Source: an uncultured Christensenella sp. (GTDB lineage Bacteria; Bacillota; Clostridia; Christensenellales; UBA3700). Taken from it: a DNA stretch of 11,454 nucleotides. Below are positions 1 to 6,096 of this stretch, in pieces. Location: the NCBI GenBank assembly GCA_910577795.1, contig CAJTNW010000002.1, positions 93,258-104,711 of the forward strand, read 5' to 3'. Each line of letters opens with the position of its first letter. Within the stretch, counting starts at the first letter, position 1. The notes under the pieces were generated by a model. The model was not told where the DNA came from, made no database searches, and saw only the letters and a list, made by a program, of their open reading frames with translations. The position numbers and the translations under genes are program-made.

Positions 1-51
1 AAAAAAATATTTGTCAAGCAAGCAGTGTTAATTTATGCCAACCGACAAATA
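1..51 (-). terminator. Hairpin plus U7 tract beyond the lacZ-exonuclease operon
   Basis: Bases 8-15 and 44-51 are exact inverted repeats (TATTTGTC / GACAAATA). On the minus strand the arms are followed by seven T residues (complement of 1-7). The 28-nt loop can partly pair internally (UUGGCA region with UGCUUG region, through G-U pairs). It lies about 90 nt beyond the exonuclease stop and would end that transcript. On the plus strand the hairpin is followed by AATTTTTAATT, so it could also stop transcription arriving from the right-hand direction of the neighbouring, unseen gene. The long loop makes it less canonical than the other terminators here. Confidence 0.5.
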
Positions 52-138
52 ATTTTTAATTATATTATTTTAAAGTGTTAGTTATAAGGCAATTACTTAA
101 TTCATACAAACAAAAGTCACAAAATAATGCATCATAAA

Positions 139-1173
139 CTAATTTTTATTTTTGTTTGAATCATTTACGTGTTTTATCCTATCTAGTTTACGTCTTTCCT
201 CTTTTTCACGCATATATTCATCAAGAATTGCTTTATCGTCGTAGGTTACTATATTAACTTCGCCTAGCATATCCATAAATTGCTCCATACTCAGTACTAC
301 GCAGTCAGGATTTTCCAAACCAATAGGCTCTCCAATATAATAATCACTTCTGTTAACAAAATTTACTGATTTTGCACCTAGTTCTGCCATTTTGTTTAAA
401 ATTGCCCTAGTTAAATCTATATCATCAAGCAAAATATCCCTACTAAAAAATATTCGTTTATGATATAAAGGATTTGATTTATCAATTAAATTTTCATCAA
501 CAATTTTTGGCTCAAACTTAGACAAAATCCTACGTTTAGAATTTTTGCTAGAAATTGATGGAGCCATACTTAAGCATTTTTTTGAAACAAAATTTGTAAT
601 TGTACCATTTTCATTAATACCAATAGTTGCCTCATAAGCCGCCATTAATTCATTAAAACTCAAATTTTCTTTTTCACAAATATACTGTAATGTCAAAAGC
701 GAAAGCCTAGCATCTTCATCTGCTCTATGATGTTTAAACTCTGCACCAATTTCTTCCGCTATTTTATCAAGACCAGTAACTGCTAGCAAGTTTTTGTATA
801 TACTAAACAACATTTGAGTATCTACAAAGCAAAAATCAAAAGGCTTTAAAGTATTAATTTTGCAAGCAGAATTAATGCCTACAATATCATTATGAATAGC
901 ATGCCCCAAAACTACGCAGTCAGGTTTTTGCAAAATAGCCCCGATTTTTGCATAGTTTTCCACAAATGTATTGGAATTATAATAAACTTTTAAAGGGTAC
1001 GCAAGTTTGACTCTATAGTATGCATTATTAATTTTCCCAATAGGACGAATTAAAATATTATTCCTTTCTACTATTTCAAATTTTTCATTTGCAATACAAT
1101 ATCCAAACTCACAAATATTACCACTGGAAAAACTTCCGTCAGTACTTTCCAAATCAAAAGCAATAAATTGCAT
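139..1173 (-). CDS. DEDDh 3'-5' exonuclease (DnaQ-like) with BRCT-like C-terminal region
   Basis: This is a 344-residue protein of the RNase T/DnaQ exonuclease superfamily, which removes nucleotides from 3' ends using two metal ions. The three Exo motifs are visible: FDLE (D7, E9), GHAIHND (D96), and HxAxxDA with H149 and D154. The exonuclease domain covers roughly residues 1-170. After a basic linker (about 200-240), residues 238-305 (KRIFFS...ILNKMAELGAK...DYYIGE...CVVLS) have the look of a BRCT domain, as in some Firmicute DnaQ-BRCT proteins; that part is inferred from pattern only. The tail is highly charged. The ATG overlaps the lacZ stop by one base (TAATG) and there is no separate promoter, so translation is probably coupled to lacZ. 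It stops at TAG. It is not the polymerase III epsilon subunit by context; a repair or RNA-processing role is possible. Confidence 0.8.
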   Translation of the reverse strand: MQFIAFDLESTDGSFSSGNICEFGYCIANEKFEIVERNNILIRPIGKINNAYYRVKLAYPLKVYYNSNTFVENYAKIGAILQKPDCVVLGHAIHNDIVGINSACKINTLKPFDFCFVDTQMLFSIYKNLLAVTGLDKIAEEIGAEFKHHRADEDARLSLLTLQYICEKENLSFNELMAAYEATIGINENGTITNFVSKKCLSMAPSISSKNSKRRILSKFEPKIVDENLIDKSNPLYHKRIFFSRDILLDDIDLTRAILNKMAELGAKSVNFVNRSDYYIGEPIGLENPDCVVLSMEQFMDMLGEVNIVTYDDKAILDEYMREKEERRKLDRIKHVNDSNKNKN

Positions 1174-4100
1174 TAGTCTTTACTTGCCTCCTTTATAGGC
1201 ATTATAACAAACGAGAATTTAAATGGATTTTGTTTTGATAAAATAAATTTAAATTTATCTCTTGTATCTGGTCCGCAACTATTTGAACCAACACCACGAA
1301 CAAAGCCATCAATTATAATATTATTTAGTTCCATAACCTTAACATCTTCTAGGTGTTTTGCACTAATCAAATTATCTTCAGTTGTTGTTCTTGCATTAAA
1401 ATTAAATGGTTTTTCTTCTGCAATAAATTGCAAACCTAATCCGTCATTATTAGTTACCTTTACCCAACGCACACCACATCTATTACCAGAATCTTGTGGT
1501 TTGATATAAGGCTCTAACATATCGCTTGTTGTAGTTTTGTAAATACCTAGACTTGCTTGATTTTTAAAATCAGGATAATTTTCCACATTACCATAGCCAT
1601 AATATTCAATGTTAGAAAAGTCTTTTGCCATTTCCATATTATAACCAATTTTTGGCAAATCGTATCTTCCTGCAAGAGATATAAACTCACTATCAATTTT
1701 TATTTCGCCTTTCTTGCCAATAGTATATGTAGTATTATACTTAATTAAAGGTTTACCATTAGAAACCATTAAATGAGTAGTCTTTACTACGCAAGGATTT
1801 TCTGTATAGTTTATGCTGTTAAACACAACTTTCAACTTGCTTATGCCTTGTTTTTCCAATATCTTAGTAACATACATATAGTTGTCTATAGGTGCTGAAT
1901 AAACATTACCAACAAGTCCTGGCAAGCCATCTTCCCTTAATGGTTTATTGTTAAGCAACTGAACTCCATTAATTTTATAACTAGAAATAAGTCCATTTAA
2001 CAAATTAATTACAACAACACCACCATCAAAATTTATTCTAAGATTTTCGCCACTGTTTATCATTTGATTATCAGAAATAATATCGATTTTTGGTAGGTTT
2101 TCATTCAAAATCAAGCAGTCCTCACCTAAAACCTTTCCAGTTATTTTAGAAGTATATGTAAATATAACATAAGCATCTTTAGACAAATCATTAACCATAT
2201 ATGGAGATATTTGAGTATACTCTTTTGGCGGGATAATCTGTTCAACTACTCCTTTGCTTTGCTCGTAACCACTTTCGTAAACAACCCAAGATATATCTAT
2301 ATTTTCAGTAGATAAAAAGTCTTGTCTATTACAAATAACAAAACTATTATTATCCTTATATGTTCTTACAGGGCTGTATACATTTTTCATACACAAAGCA
2401 CCAGTGTGTGGTCTACCATCAGGGTATAATAAGCCATCTACGCAAAAGTTACTATCATGTTTTTTCTCACCATGGTCACCACCATAAGTATACAAATATT
2501 TTACTCCCTTTTCGGTATGTTTTACAACATGGTCGCGCCACTCCCAAATCAAACCGCCAAGCAAACTTGCTTTTTTATACCACAAATCCCAATACAAATC
2601 CAAATCACCAGGACCAACTCCCATGCTATGAGCATATTCACACAACATATAAGGCTTGTTATAAAATTTTTGAGGTAATTTATCATCTAAGTATTTTTGG
2701 AATTTATCTTGCGAACTATACATTTCAGAACAAACATCATAAGCAAAACGTTTTGTTCGAATTACTGCCTCATAATGTATAGGTATATTTGTCACTTTTT
2801 TCAAATTATTATAGCAGTAATCTTGGCATTTATAACCGTGAGATTCATTACCTAATGACCACATAGTTACTGCAACAGAGTTTTTATCTCTTTCATACAT
2901 TCTTCTTACTCTGTCCCAGTAATGCTCTTTCCATTTTAAATTATGGCTTATTGCTCTTGGGTGCCAATACTCACTATGCAATACACCATGAGTTTCTATA
3001 TCTGCCTCATCAATAACATATAGACCATAATGCTCACACATTAAAATAAATATAGGGTCTGGTGGATAGTGTGAAGTACGAACACTATTGACATTGTATT
3101 CTTTCATAGACTCAATATCATTTAAATAGTCTTGTACTGTCATATAGTAACCATTTGACTCATTACTATCGTGATGGTTAACTCCCCTAATTTTTATTGC
3201 AACATCGTTAAAATACAAAACATTTCCTCTAATTTTGATATCTTTCAAACCAAAATCACGACGAAGACACATTGCCATACCTTTGTTATCAATTAATTGT
3301 ATTTCCAATGTGTACAACTCTGGTGTTTCTGCAGTCCATTCAATTGCATTATCCAATATATATCTAATTTTTTCGCCACTATTTGTAGTAATTGTATGTA
3401 ATACTTCTTCACCTTTTTTTATTGTATAAATCAAACTATATAAACTACCTACAACATCTGACCAAATATATAATTCGTATCTGCCTTTTGATAAGAATCT
3501 TGGTTCAATAGTAAAATCACGGATAAATGTTGCACCATAATGGGTTAAGTAAACATCACGGAAAATACCTGTATTACGGAACATATCTTGACACTCTAAA
3601 TAACTACCATTACACCATTTATAAACCAGGCAAACTATTTCATTTTCGCCATTTTGCAAATACTGAGCGACATTAAATTCCGCTTGGTTATGGGAACCCT
3701 CACTATAACCTACAAACTCACCATTTATATACAACTCAAGGCAAGATGAAACACCTAAAAATGTAAGTACTTCGTTATCACTTACCTTTTCAAGGTTTAC
3801 AATTTTATGAAATAAAGTAACAGGTGAATCTTTTGGAATATCTGGCAATTTTGGTTTAAACTCGTACCTTTGATTTACATAACAAGGTGGTTCTACTCCT
3901 TGGTATTGAATACAACCAGGCACTTTAATCTTAGAAAATTTATAGGCATTTGCCTGAGTATCAAACTCTGTCTCCAATTTTCTACAATCATCAAAATATA
4001 GCATATTCCAAATACCATTTAAAACAGTTACCATATCACTATTATATCTTTCTGTAAGATAATCGTTGGAATTCATACACTCCAAACTTCTAAAAGGAAT

Positions 4101-4181
4101 ATAATAACTTCTTGGACGCATCTTATTAATTTCAAAAATTTCAAATTTATTAAAACATTCTTGCTTAAAAGTATAAATCAT
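1173..4181 (-). CDS. lacZ: Beta-galactosidase, glycoside hydrolase family 2 (LacZ type)
   Basis: This is a 1002-residue retaining beta-galactosidase, close to the usual length of about 1020, hydrolysing terminal beta-D-galactosides such as lactose. Order of domains: GH2 sugar-binding jelly roll (about 50-215), Ig-like domain (about 220-315), TIM barrel (about 318-600), then the second Ig-like domain and the large C-terminal beta-sandwich found in LacZ. In the barrel, RGVNHHDSN and SVRTSHYPP (H371) match the substrate-binding histidine motifs. DEADIETHG is the metal-site motif. WSLGNES gives the acid/base E446, and LCEYAHSMG gives the nucleophile E515. No signal peptide is seen, so it is probably cytoplasmic. 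GAGGG lies five bases before the ATG, supporting this start. A sugar permease or regulator is not adjacent. Activity on other beta-galactosides cannot be excluded. Confidence 0.93.
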   Translation of the reverse strand: MIYTFKQECFNKFEIFEINKMRPRSYYIPFRSLECMNSNDYLTERYNSDMVTVLNGIWNMLYFDDCRKLETEFDTQANAYKFSKIKVPGCIQYQGVEPPCYVNQRYEFKPKLPDIPKDSPVTLFHKIVNLEKVSDNEVLTFLGVSSCLELYINGEFVGYSEGSHNQAEFNVAQYLQNGENEIVCLVYKWCNGSYLECQDMFRNTGIFRDVYLTHYGATFIRDFTIEPRFLSKGRYELYIWSDVVGSLYSLIYTIKKGEEVLHTITTNSGEKIRYILDNAIEWTAETPELYTLEIQLIDNKGMAMCLRRDFGLKDIKIRGNVLYFNDVAIKIRGVNHHDSNESNGYYMTVQDYLNDIESMKEYNVNSVRTSHYPPDPIFILMCEHYGLYVIDEADIETHGVLHSEYWHPRAISHNLKWKEHYWDRVRRMYERDKNSVAVTMWSLGNESHGYKCQDYCYNNLKKVTNIPIHYEAVIRTKRFAYDVCSEMYSSQDKFQKYLDDKLPQKFYNKPYMLCEYAHSMGVGPGDLDLYWDLWYKKASLLGGLIWEWRDHVVKHTEKGVKYLYTYGGDHGEKKHDSNFCVDGLLYPDGRPHTGALCMKNVYSPVRTYKDNNSFVICNRQDFLSTENIDISWVVYESGYEQSKGVVEQIIPPKEYTQISPYMVNDLSKDAYVIFTYTSKITGKVLGEDCLILNENLPKIDIISDNQMINSGENLRINFDGGVVVINLLNGLISSYKINGVQLLNNKPLREDGLPGLVGNVYSAPIDNYMYVTKILEKQGISKLKVVFNSINYTENPCVVKTTHLMVSNGKPLIKYNTTYTIGKKGEIKIDSEFISLAGRYDLPKIGYNMEMAKDFSNIEYYGYGNVENYPDFKNQASLGIYKTTTSDMLEPYIKPQDSGNRCGVRWVKVTNNDGLGLQFIAEEKPFNFNARTTTEDNLISAKHLEDVKVMELNNIIIDGFVRGVGSNSCGPDTRDKFKFILSKQNPFKFSFVIMPIKEASKD

Positions 4182-4218
4182 AATTACCCTCTAATTACTC
4201 TAATTATATATTGTAATA

Positions 4219-4247
4219 ATTATAACATATATTAAAAGCAATTGCAA
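4219..4247 (-). promoter_or_regulatory. Promoter of lacZ with overlapping palindromes
   Basis: On the minus strand a perfect extended -10, TGTTATAAT (hexamer at 4219-4224), lies 17 bp from a -35 of TTGCAA (4242-4247, four of six consensus bases). Two overlapping short palindromes, GCAATTGC (4238-4245) and ATTGCAAT (4241-4248), cover the -35 and could be an operator for a LacI-type regulator; that is inference. The leader to the lacZ ATG is about 30 nt. Confidence 0.7.
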
Positions 4248-4262
4248 TGGTTATCAAAAAAT

Positions 4263-4634
4263 TTAATATTTTATTATTGCACCAAACGGAAACATACATA
4301 CTTTGCAAACTTTAATCCATTGCAATACCAAAGGAATACCAAATATAGATACAATATGCAATGCAATAGAAAGCACTGCGTAAGGTATGACCATCCATCC
4401 TACTAAAAAAATCCAAAGCACATTTAAAAAAAGATATTTTTCAAAATAAACACCAACTCGCTTATTAGTTGGCTTTAAGCATAGCCAACCTATCCTAAAA
4501 CAATTGACAGCAATAGGATAACCAATAATAGTACAAGTAAGCAATACACCAAGCAAAAACCAAAAAGTTGCAAGCCATACACCGCCCAAAAGTTTCCATA
4601 TAAAATTGCCGAAAAAAGACACAACATATTTCAT
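4263..4634 (-). CDS. YccF-type small integral membrane protein
   Basis: This is a 123-residue hydrophobic protein, from the ATG at 4634, that looks like the YccF (DUF307) inner-membrane family, whose biochemical role is not established. It shows two copies of the family pattern: a first half with GNFIWKLLGG followed by TIIGYP, and a second half with NVLWIFLVGW followed by SIFGIP. Each half carries a long membrane segment and an amphipathic tail with Trp, Lys and Pro (LKP; MFPFG). The frame also extends to a TTG at 4658 with a weak GGA eight bases upstream, whereas the ATG has no visible ribosome binding site. The ATG was preferred because the family pattern begins just after it. Downstream, 81 bp separate it from lacZ, which has its own promoter. 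The rubrerythrin terminator lies upstream, so it is probably a single-gene unit. Confidence 0.75.
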   Translation of the reverse strand: MKYVVSFFGNFIWKLLGGVWLATFWFLLGVLLTCTIIGYPIAVNCFRIGWLCLKPTNKRVGVYFEKYLFLNVLWIFLVGWMVIPYAVLSIALHIVSIFGIPLVLQWIKVCKVCMFPFGAIIKY

Positions 4635-4846
4635 ATAGTTAGTATGCAGTAAATACAAATTTTAATTCCAAATATGGCTATAAAATGGCTCAAAACCAGT
4701 CAAAAATCGATATTAATTTGATTTAATACAAATAGGATTAAAATATTAATTTCCATATAATATGTTAAAAAATATCGCTATTTAATTTACCTATTAATAA
4801 TTTTATAAAAAATTTGTATTATAATTAATCTAAATAATTAACAAAA
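4635..4846. other. Intergenic region upstream of the YccF gene, no clear gene
   Basis: This is very AT-rich DNA between the YccF gene and the rubrerythrin terminator. A minus-strand TTGACT (about 4700) is followed at 15 bp by TATAGC, a poor promoter match. Two direct copies of ATGGCT (4674-4679 and 4685-4690, 11 bp apart, about one helical turn) lie just upstream of the YccF start and might bind a regulator. No open reading frame or RNA structure convinced me. Confidence 0.35.
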
Positions 4847-4868
4847 AAGTGGCATTTAAATGCCACTT
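4843..4868 (-). terminator. Intrinsic terminator of rubrerythrin
   Basis: Bases 4847-4868 form a perfect inverted repeat (AAGTGGCATTT / AAATGCCACTT). It can fold as a stem with a TTAA loop and is followed on the minus strand by a run of T (complement of the A run at 4843-4848). It lies 36 bp past the rubrerythrin stop. This is a canonical rho-independent terminator for that gene. Confidence 0.9.
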
Positions 4869-4904
4869 AATTTATTTAATAATATTTGTATTTTTAAATT
4901 TTAA

Positions 4905-5450
4905 TTATTTAAAATATCTGCTTAAAAGACCTTTAAAACCTTGACCATGTCTTGCTTCGTCTTTTGCCATTTCATGTACAGTATCATGTACAGCATCATA
5001 GCCTAGTTGTTTTGCAAGTTTAGCAAGTTCAAATTTACCAGCGCAAGCACCATTTTCTGCCTCTGCTCTCATCTCAAGATTACGTTTTGTGCTATCTGTC
5101 AAAACATTTCCTAAAAGTTCTGCAAATTTTGCAGCATGCTCAGCCTCTTCCAAAGCATATCTCTTGTATGCCTCAGCAATTTCTGGATAGCCTTCTCTAT
5201 CGGCTTGACGGCTCATAGCAAGATACATACCAACTTCAGTACACTCACCTTCAAAGTTTGCTTTTAATCCAGCAATAACTTCTGCATCCAAATCCTTAGC
5301 ACTTCCAACTACATGCTCAGTTGCCCAAGTCATAACAGCATCTTTCATTTCATTGAATTTACTTGCTGGAACACCACATTGAGGGCATTTAGCAGGTGCA
5401 CTTTCACCTTCATGTACATAACCACATACAGAACAAACAAATTTTTTCAT
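4905..5450 (-). CDS. rbr: Reverse rubrerythrin (N-terminal rubredoxin domain, C-terminal diiron domain)
   Basis: This is a 181-residue non-haem iron peroxidase that reduces hydrogen peroxide to water in the cytoplasm of anaerobes. The rubredoxin-like Fe(Cys)4 domain is at the N terminus (C6xxC9 and C22xxC25), followed by the ferritin-like four-helix domain. This is the opposite order to classical rubrerythrin and matches the clostridial 'reverse' rubrerythrins. Diiron ligands fit E69/E72, the E102xxH105 motif, E132, and the E165xxH168 motif with E160 nearby. The ribosome binding site AAGGAG lies eight bases before the ATG. Its coding sequence is visibly less AT-rich than its neighbours, as expected for an abundant protein. 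It lies 113 bp downstream of perR on the same strand with its own likely promoter, and peroxide control by PerR is the natural inference. Confidence 0.93.
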   Translation of the reverse strand: MKKFVCSVCGYVHEGESAPAKCPQCGVPASKFNEMKDAVMTWATEHVVGSAKDLDAEVIAGLKANFEGECTEVGMYLAMSRQADREGYPEIAEAYKRYALEEAEHAAKFAELLGNVLTDSTKRNLEMRAEAENGACAGKFELAKLAKQLGYDAVHDTVHEMAKDEARHGQGFKGLLSRYFK

Positions 5451-5484
5451 AAATTTATCTCCTTCAATTTTATTTATTACGTAA

Positions 5485-5505
5485 TTGTAAGAACTGCTCT
5501 TACAA
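5485..5505 (-). promoter_or_regulatory. Inverted repeat in the rubrerythrin leader
   Basis: TTGTAAGA and TCTTACAA form a perfect 8-bp inverted repeat around a 5-base loop, between the likely rubrerythrin promoter and its ribosome binding site. No T run follows, so it is not a terminator. It may be a 5' UTR stem-loop that stabilises the mRNA, or an operator. A second palindrome, ATTACGTAAT, abuts it at 5476-5485. Confidence 0.45.
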
Positions 5506-5514
5506 ATAAACTTG

Positions 5515-5551
5515 TAATTAATTATTACCTTTGATAATACTTTTTAGTCAA
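5515..5551 (-). promoter_or_regulatory. Probable rubrerythrin promoter overlapped by a Per-box-like site
   Basis: The minus strand carries TTGACT (5546-5551), an 18-bp spacer and a weak -10 TAATAA (5522-5527). The -10 sits inside GTAATAATTA (5519-5528). This matches nine of ten bases in the centre of the perR palindrome (GTAATCATTA) and resembles the known Per-box core AATNATT. The overlap suggests that PerR represses rubrerythrin by blocking polymerase. The -10 is poor, so the exact start point is uncertain. A TTTAGT-CAA-ACTAAA inverted repeat (5543-5557) overlaps the -35. Confidence 0.5.
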
Positions 5552-5563
5552 ACTAAATGGCTT

Positions 5564-5947
5564 TTATTTATCTACCCTACCACTACATTTAGGACAAAGA
5601 CCATAATAAACTAGACTAAAACTTTTTGGTACTGCACCATTACTTTCATTTAATTTAATGTTAATTTTATATTTACTATCATCAAAATCAATTACAGCAC
5701 CACATTTTTCGCAAATCAAATGACTATGCCTTGATGTATCAGCATCAAACCTATCCTTTTCAAATATAGCAGGAACTTTAATAGCCATACCATTGTCAAC
5801 TAATTGATTTAAATTACGATAAACAGTACCTTTAGATATATTAGGTGCAATTTCTCTTGCCATCTCATATACGGTATCTGCTGTAGGATGTTCTTTTGTG
5901 CTTTTTAACACATCATATACAATATCCCTTTGAACTGATTTATTCAT
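5564..5947 (-). CDS. perR: Peroxide-responsive Fur-family repressor PerR
   Basis: This is a 127-residue winged-helix metalloregulator. The DNA-binding half (about 1-60) contains HPTADTVYEMAR and ISKGTVYRNLNQL, the Fur-family recognition region. The metal-sensing residues correspond one for one to those of Bacillus subtilis PerR at a constant offset of 17: H20 (H37), D68 (D85), H74 (H91), H76 (H93) and D87 (D104). The structural zinc site is C79/C82 and C118/C121. The Asp at the D104 position argues for PerR rather than Fur or Zur. In PerR, iron-bound histidines are oxidised by peroxide, which releases DNA. The protein is about 17 residues shorter at the N terminus than the Bacillus protein; GGAG precedes the ATG at good spacing, so this start is accepted. 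Rubrerythrin follows it and the GH36-like gene diverges from it. Confidence 0.9.
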   Translation of the reverse strand: MNKSVQRDIVYDVLKSTKEHPTADTVYEMAREIAPNISKGTVYRNLNQLVDNGMAIKVPAIFEKDRFDADTSRHSHLICEKCGAVIDFDDSKYKINIKLNESNGAVPKSFSLVYYGLCPKCSGRVDK

Positions 5948-5978
5948 AAAATCTCCAAATTTTTGAAATTAAATAAAT

Positions 5979-5995
5979 TTAGTAATGATTACTAA
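5979..5995. promoter_or_regulatory. PerR operator (perfect 17-bp palindrome)
   Basis: TTAGTAATGATTACTAA is a perfect 8-1-8 palindrome with the dimensions and AT-rich core of a Per box. It begins four bases after the perR -10 and covers the expected transcription start, so binding should block perR transcription (autorepression). It also lies about 100 bp upstream of the divergent GH36-like gene; any effect there is speculative. Confidence 0.8.
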
Positions 5996-5998
5996 TTT

Positions 5999-6027
5999 AG
6001 TATAACATTATAAATTTTAAATGTCAA
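5999..6027 (-). promoter_or_regulatory. perR promoter
   Basis: On the minus strand a consensus -35 TTGACA (6022-6027) is separated by exactly 17 bp from TATACT (5999-6004), with TG one base upstream of the -10 (extended -10). This is a strong housekeeping-sigma promoter, which the adjacent palindrome would hold in check. Confidence 0.85.
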
Positions 6028-6096
6028 TAAAAAAATTATAAAATAAATAAAAAATGTTAACAATTATTTATAGAAAAGAATAATAAAGAGGTAAAT

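Noticed and set aside
2360..2782. 140-codon open frame on the plus strand
   Set aside because: It lies entirely antisense to the conserved catalytic barrel of lacZ, has a composition dominated by His, Tyr and Gln as expected from a shadow frame, and has no recognisable domain.
4635..4658. TTG start giving an eight-residue longer YccF protein
   Set aside because: Only a weak GGA precedes it and the added residues are not part of the family pattern; kept as an alternative but not chosen.
5514..5528. GTAAT-5-ATTAC inverted repeat near the rubrerythrin promoter
   Set aside because: Its half-site spacing does not match the 1-base spacing of the perR palindrome; the overlapping GTAATAATTA core explains the region more simply.
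6028..6096. Plus-strand promoter for the GH36-like gene
   Set aside because: Several -10-like hexamers exist (TATAAA, ATAATA) but none has a convincing -35 at the right distance, so no site was annotated.
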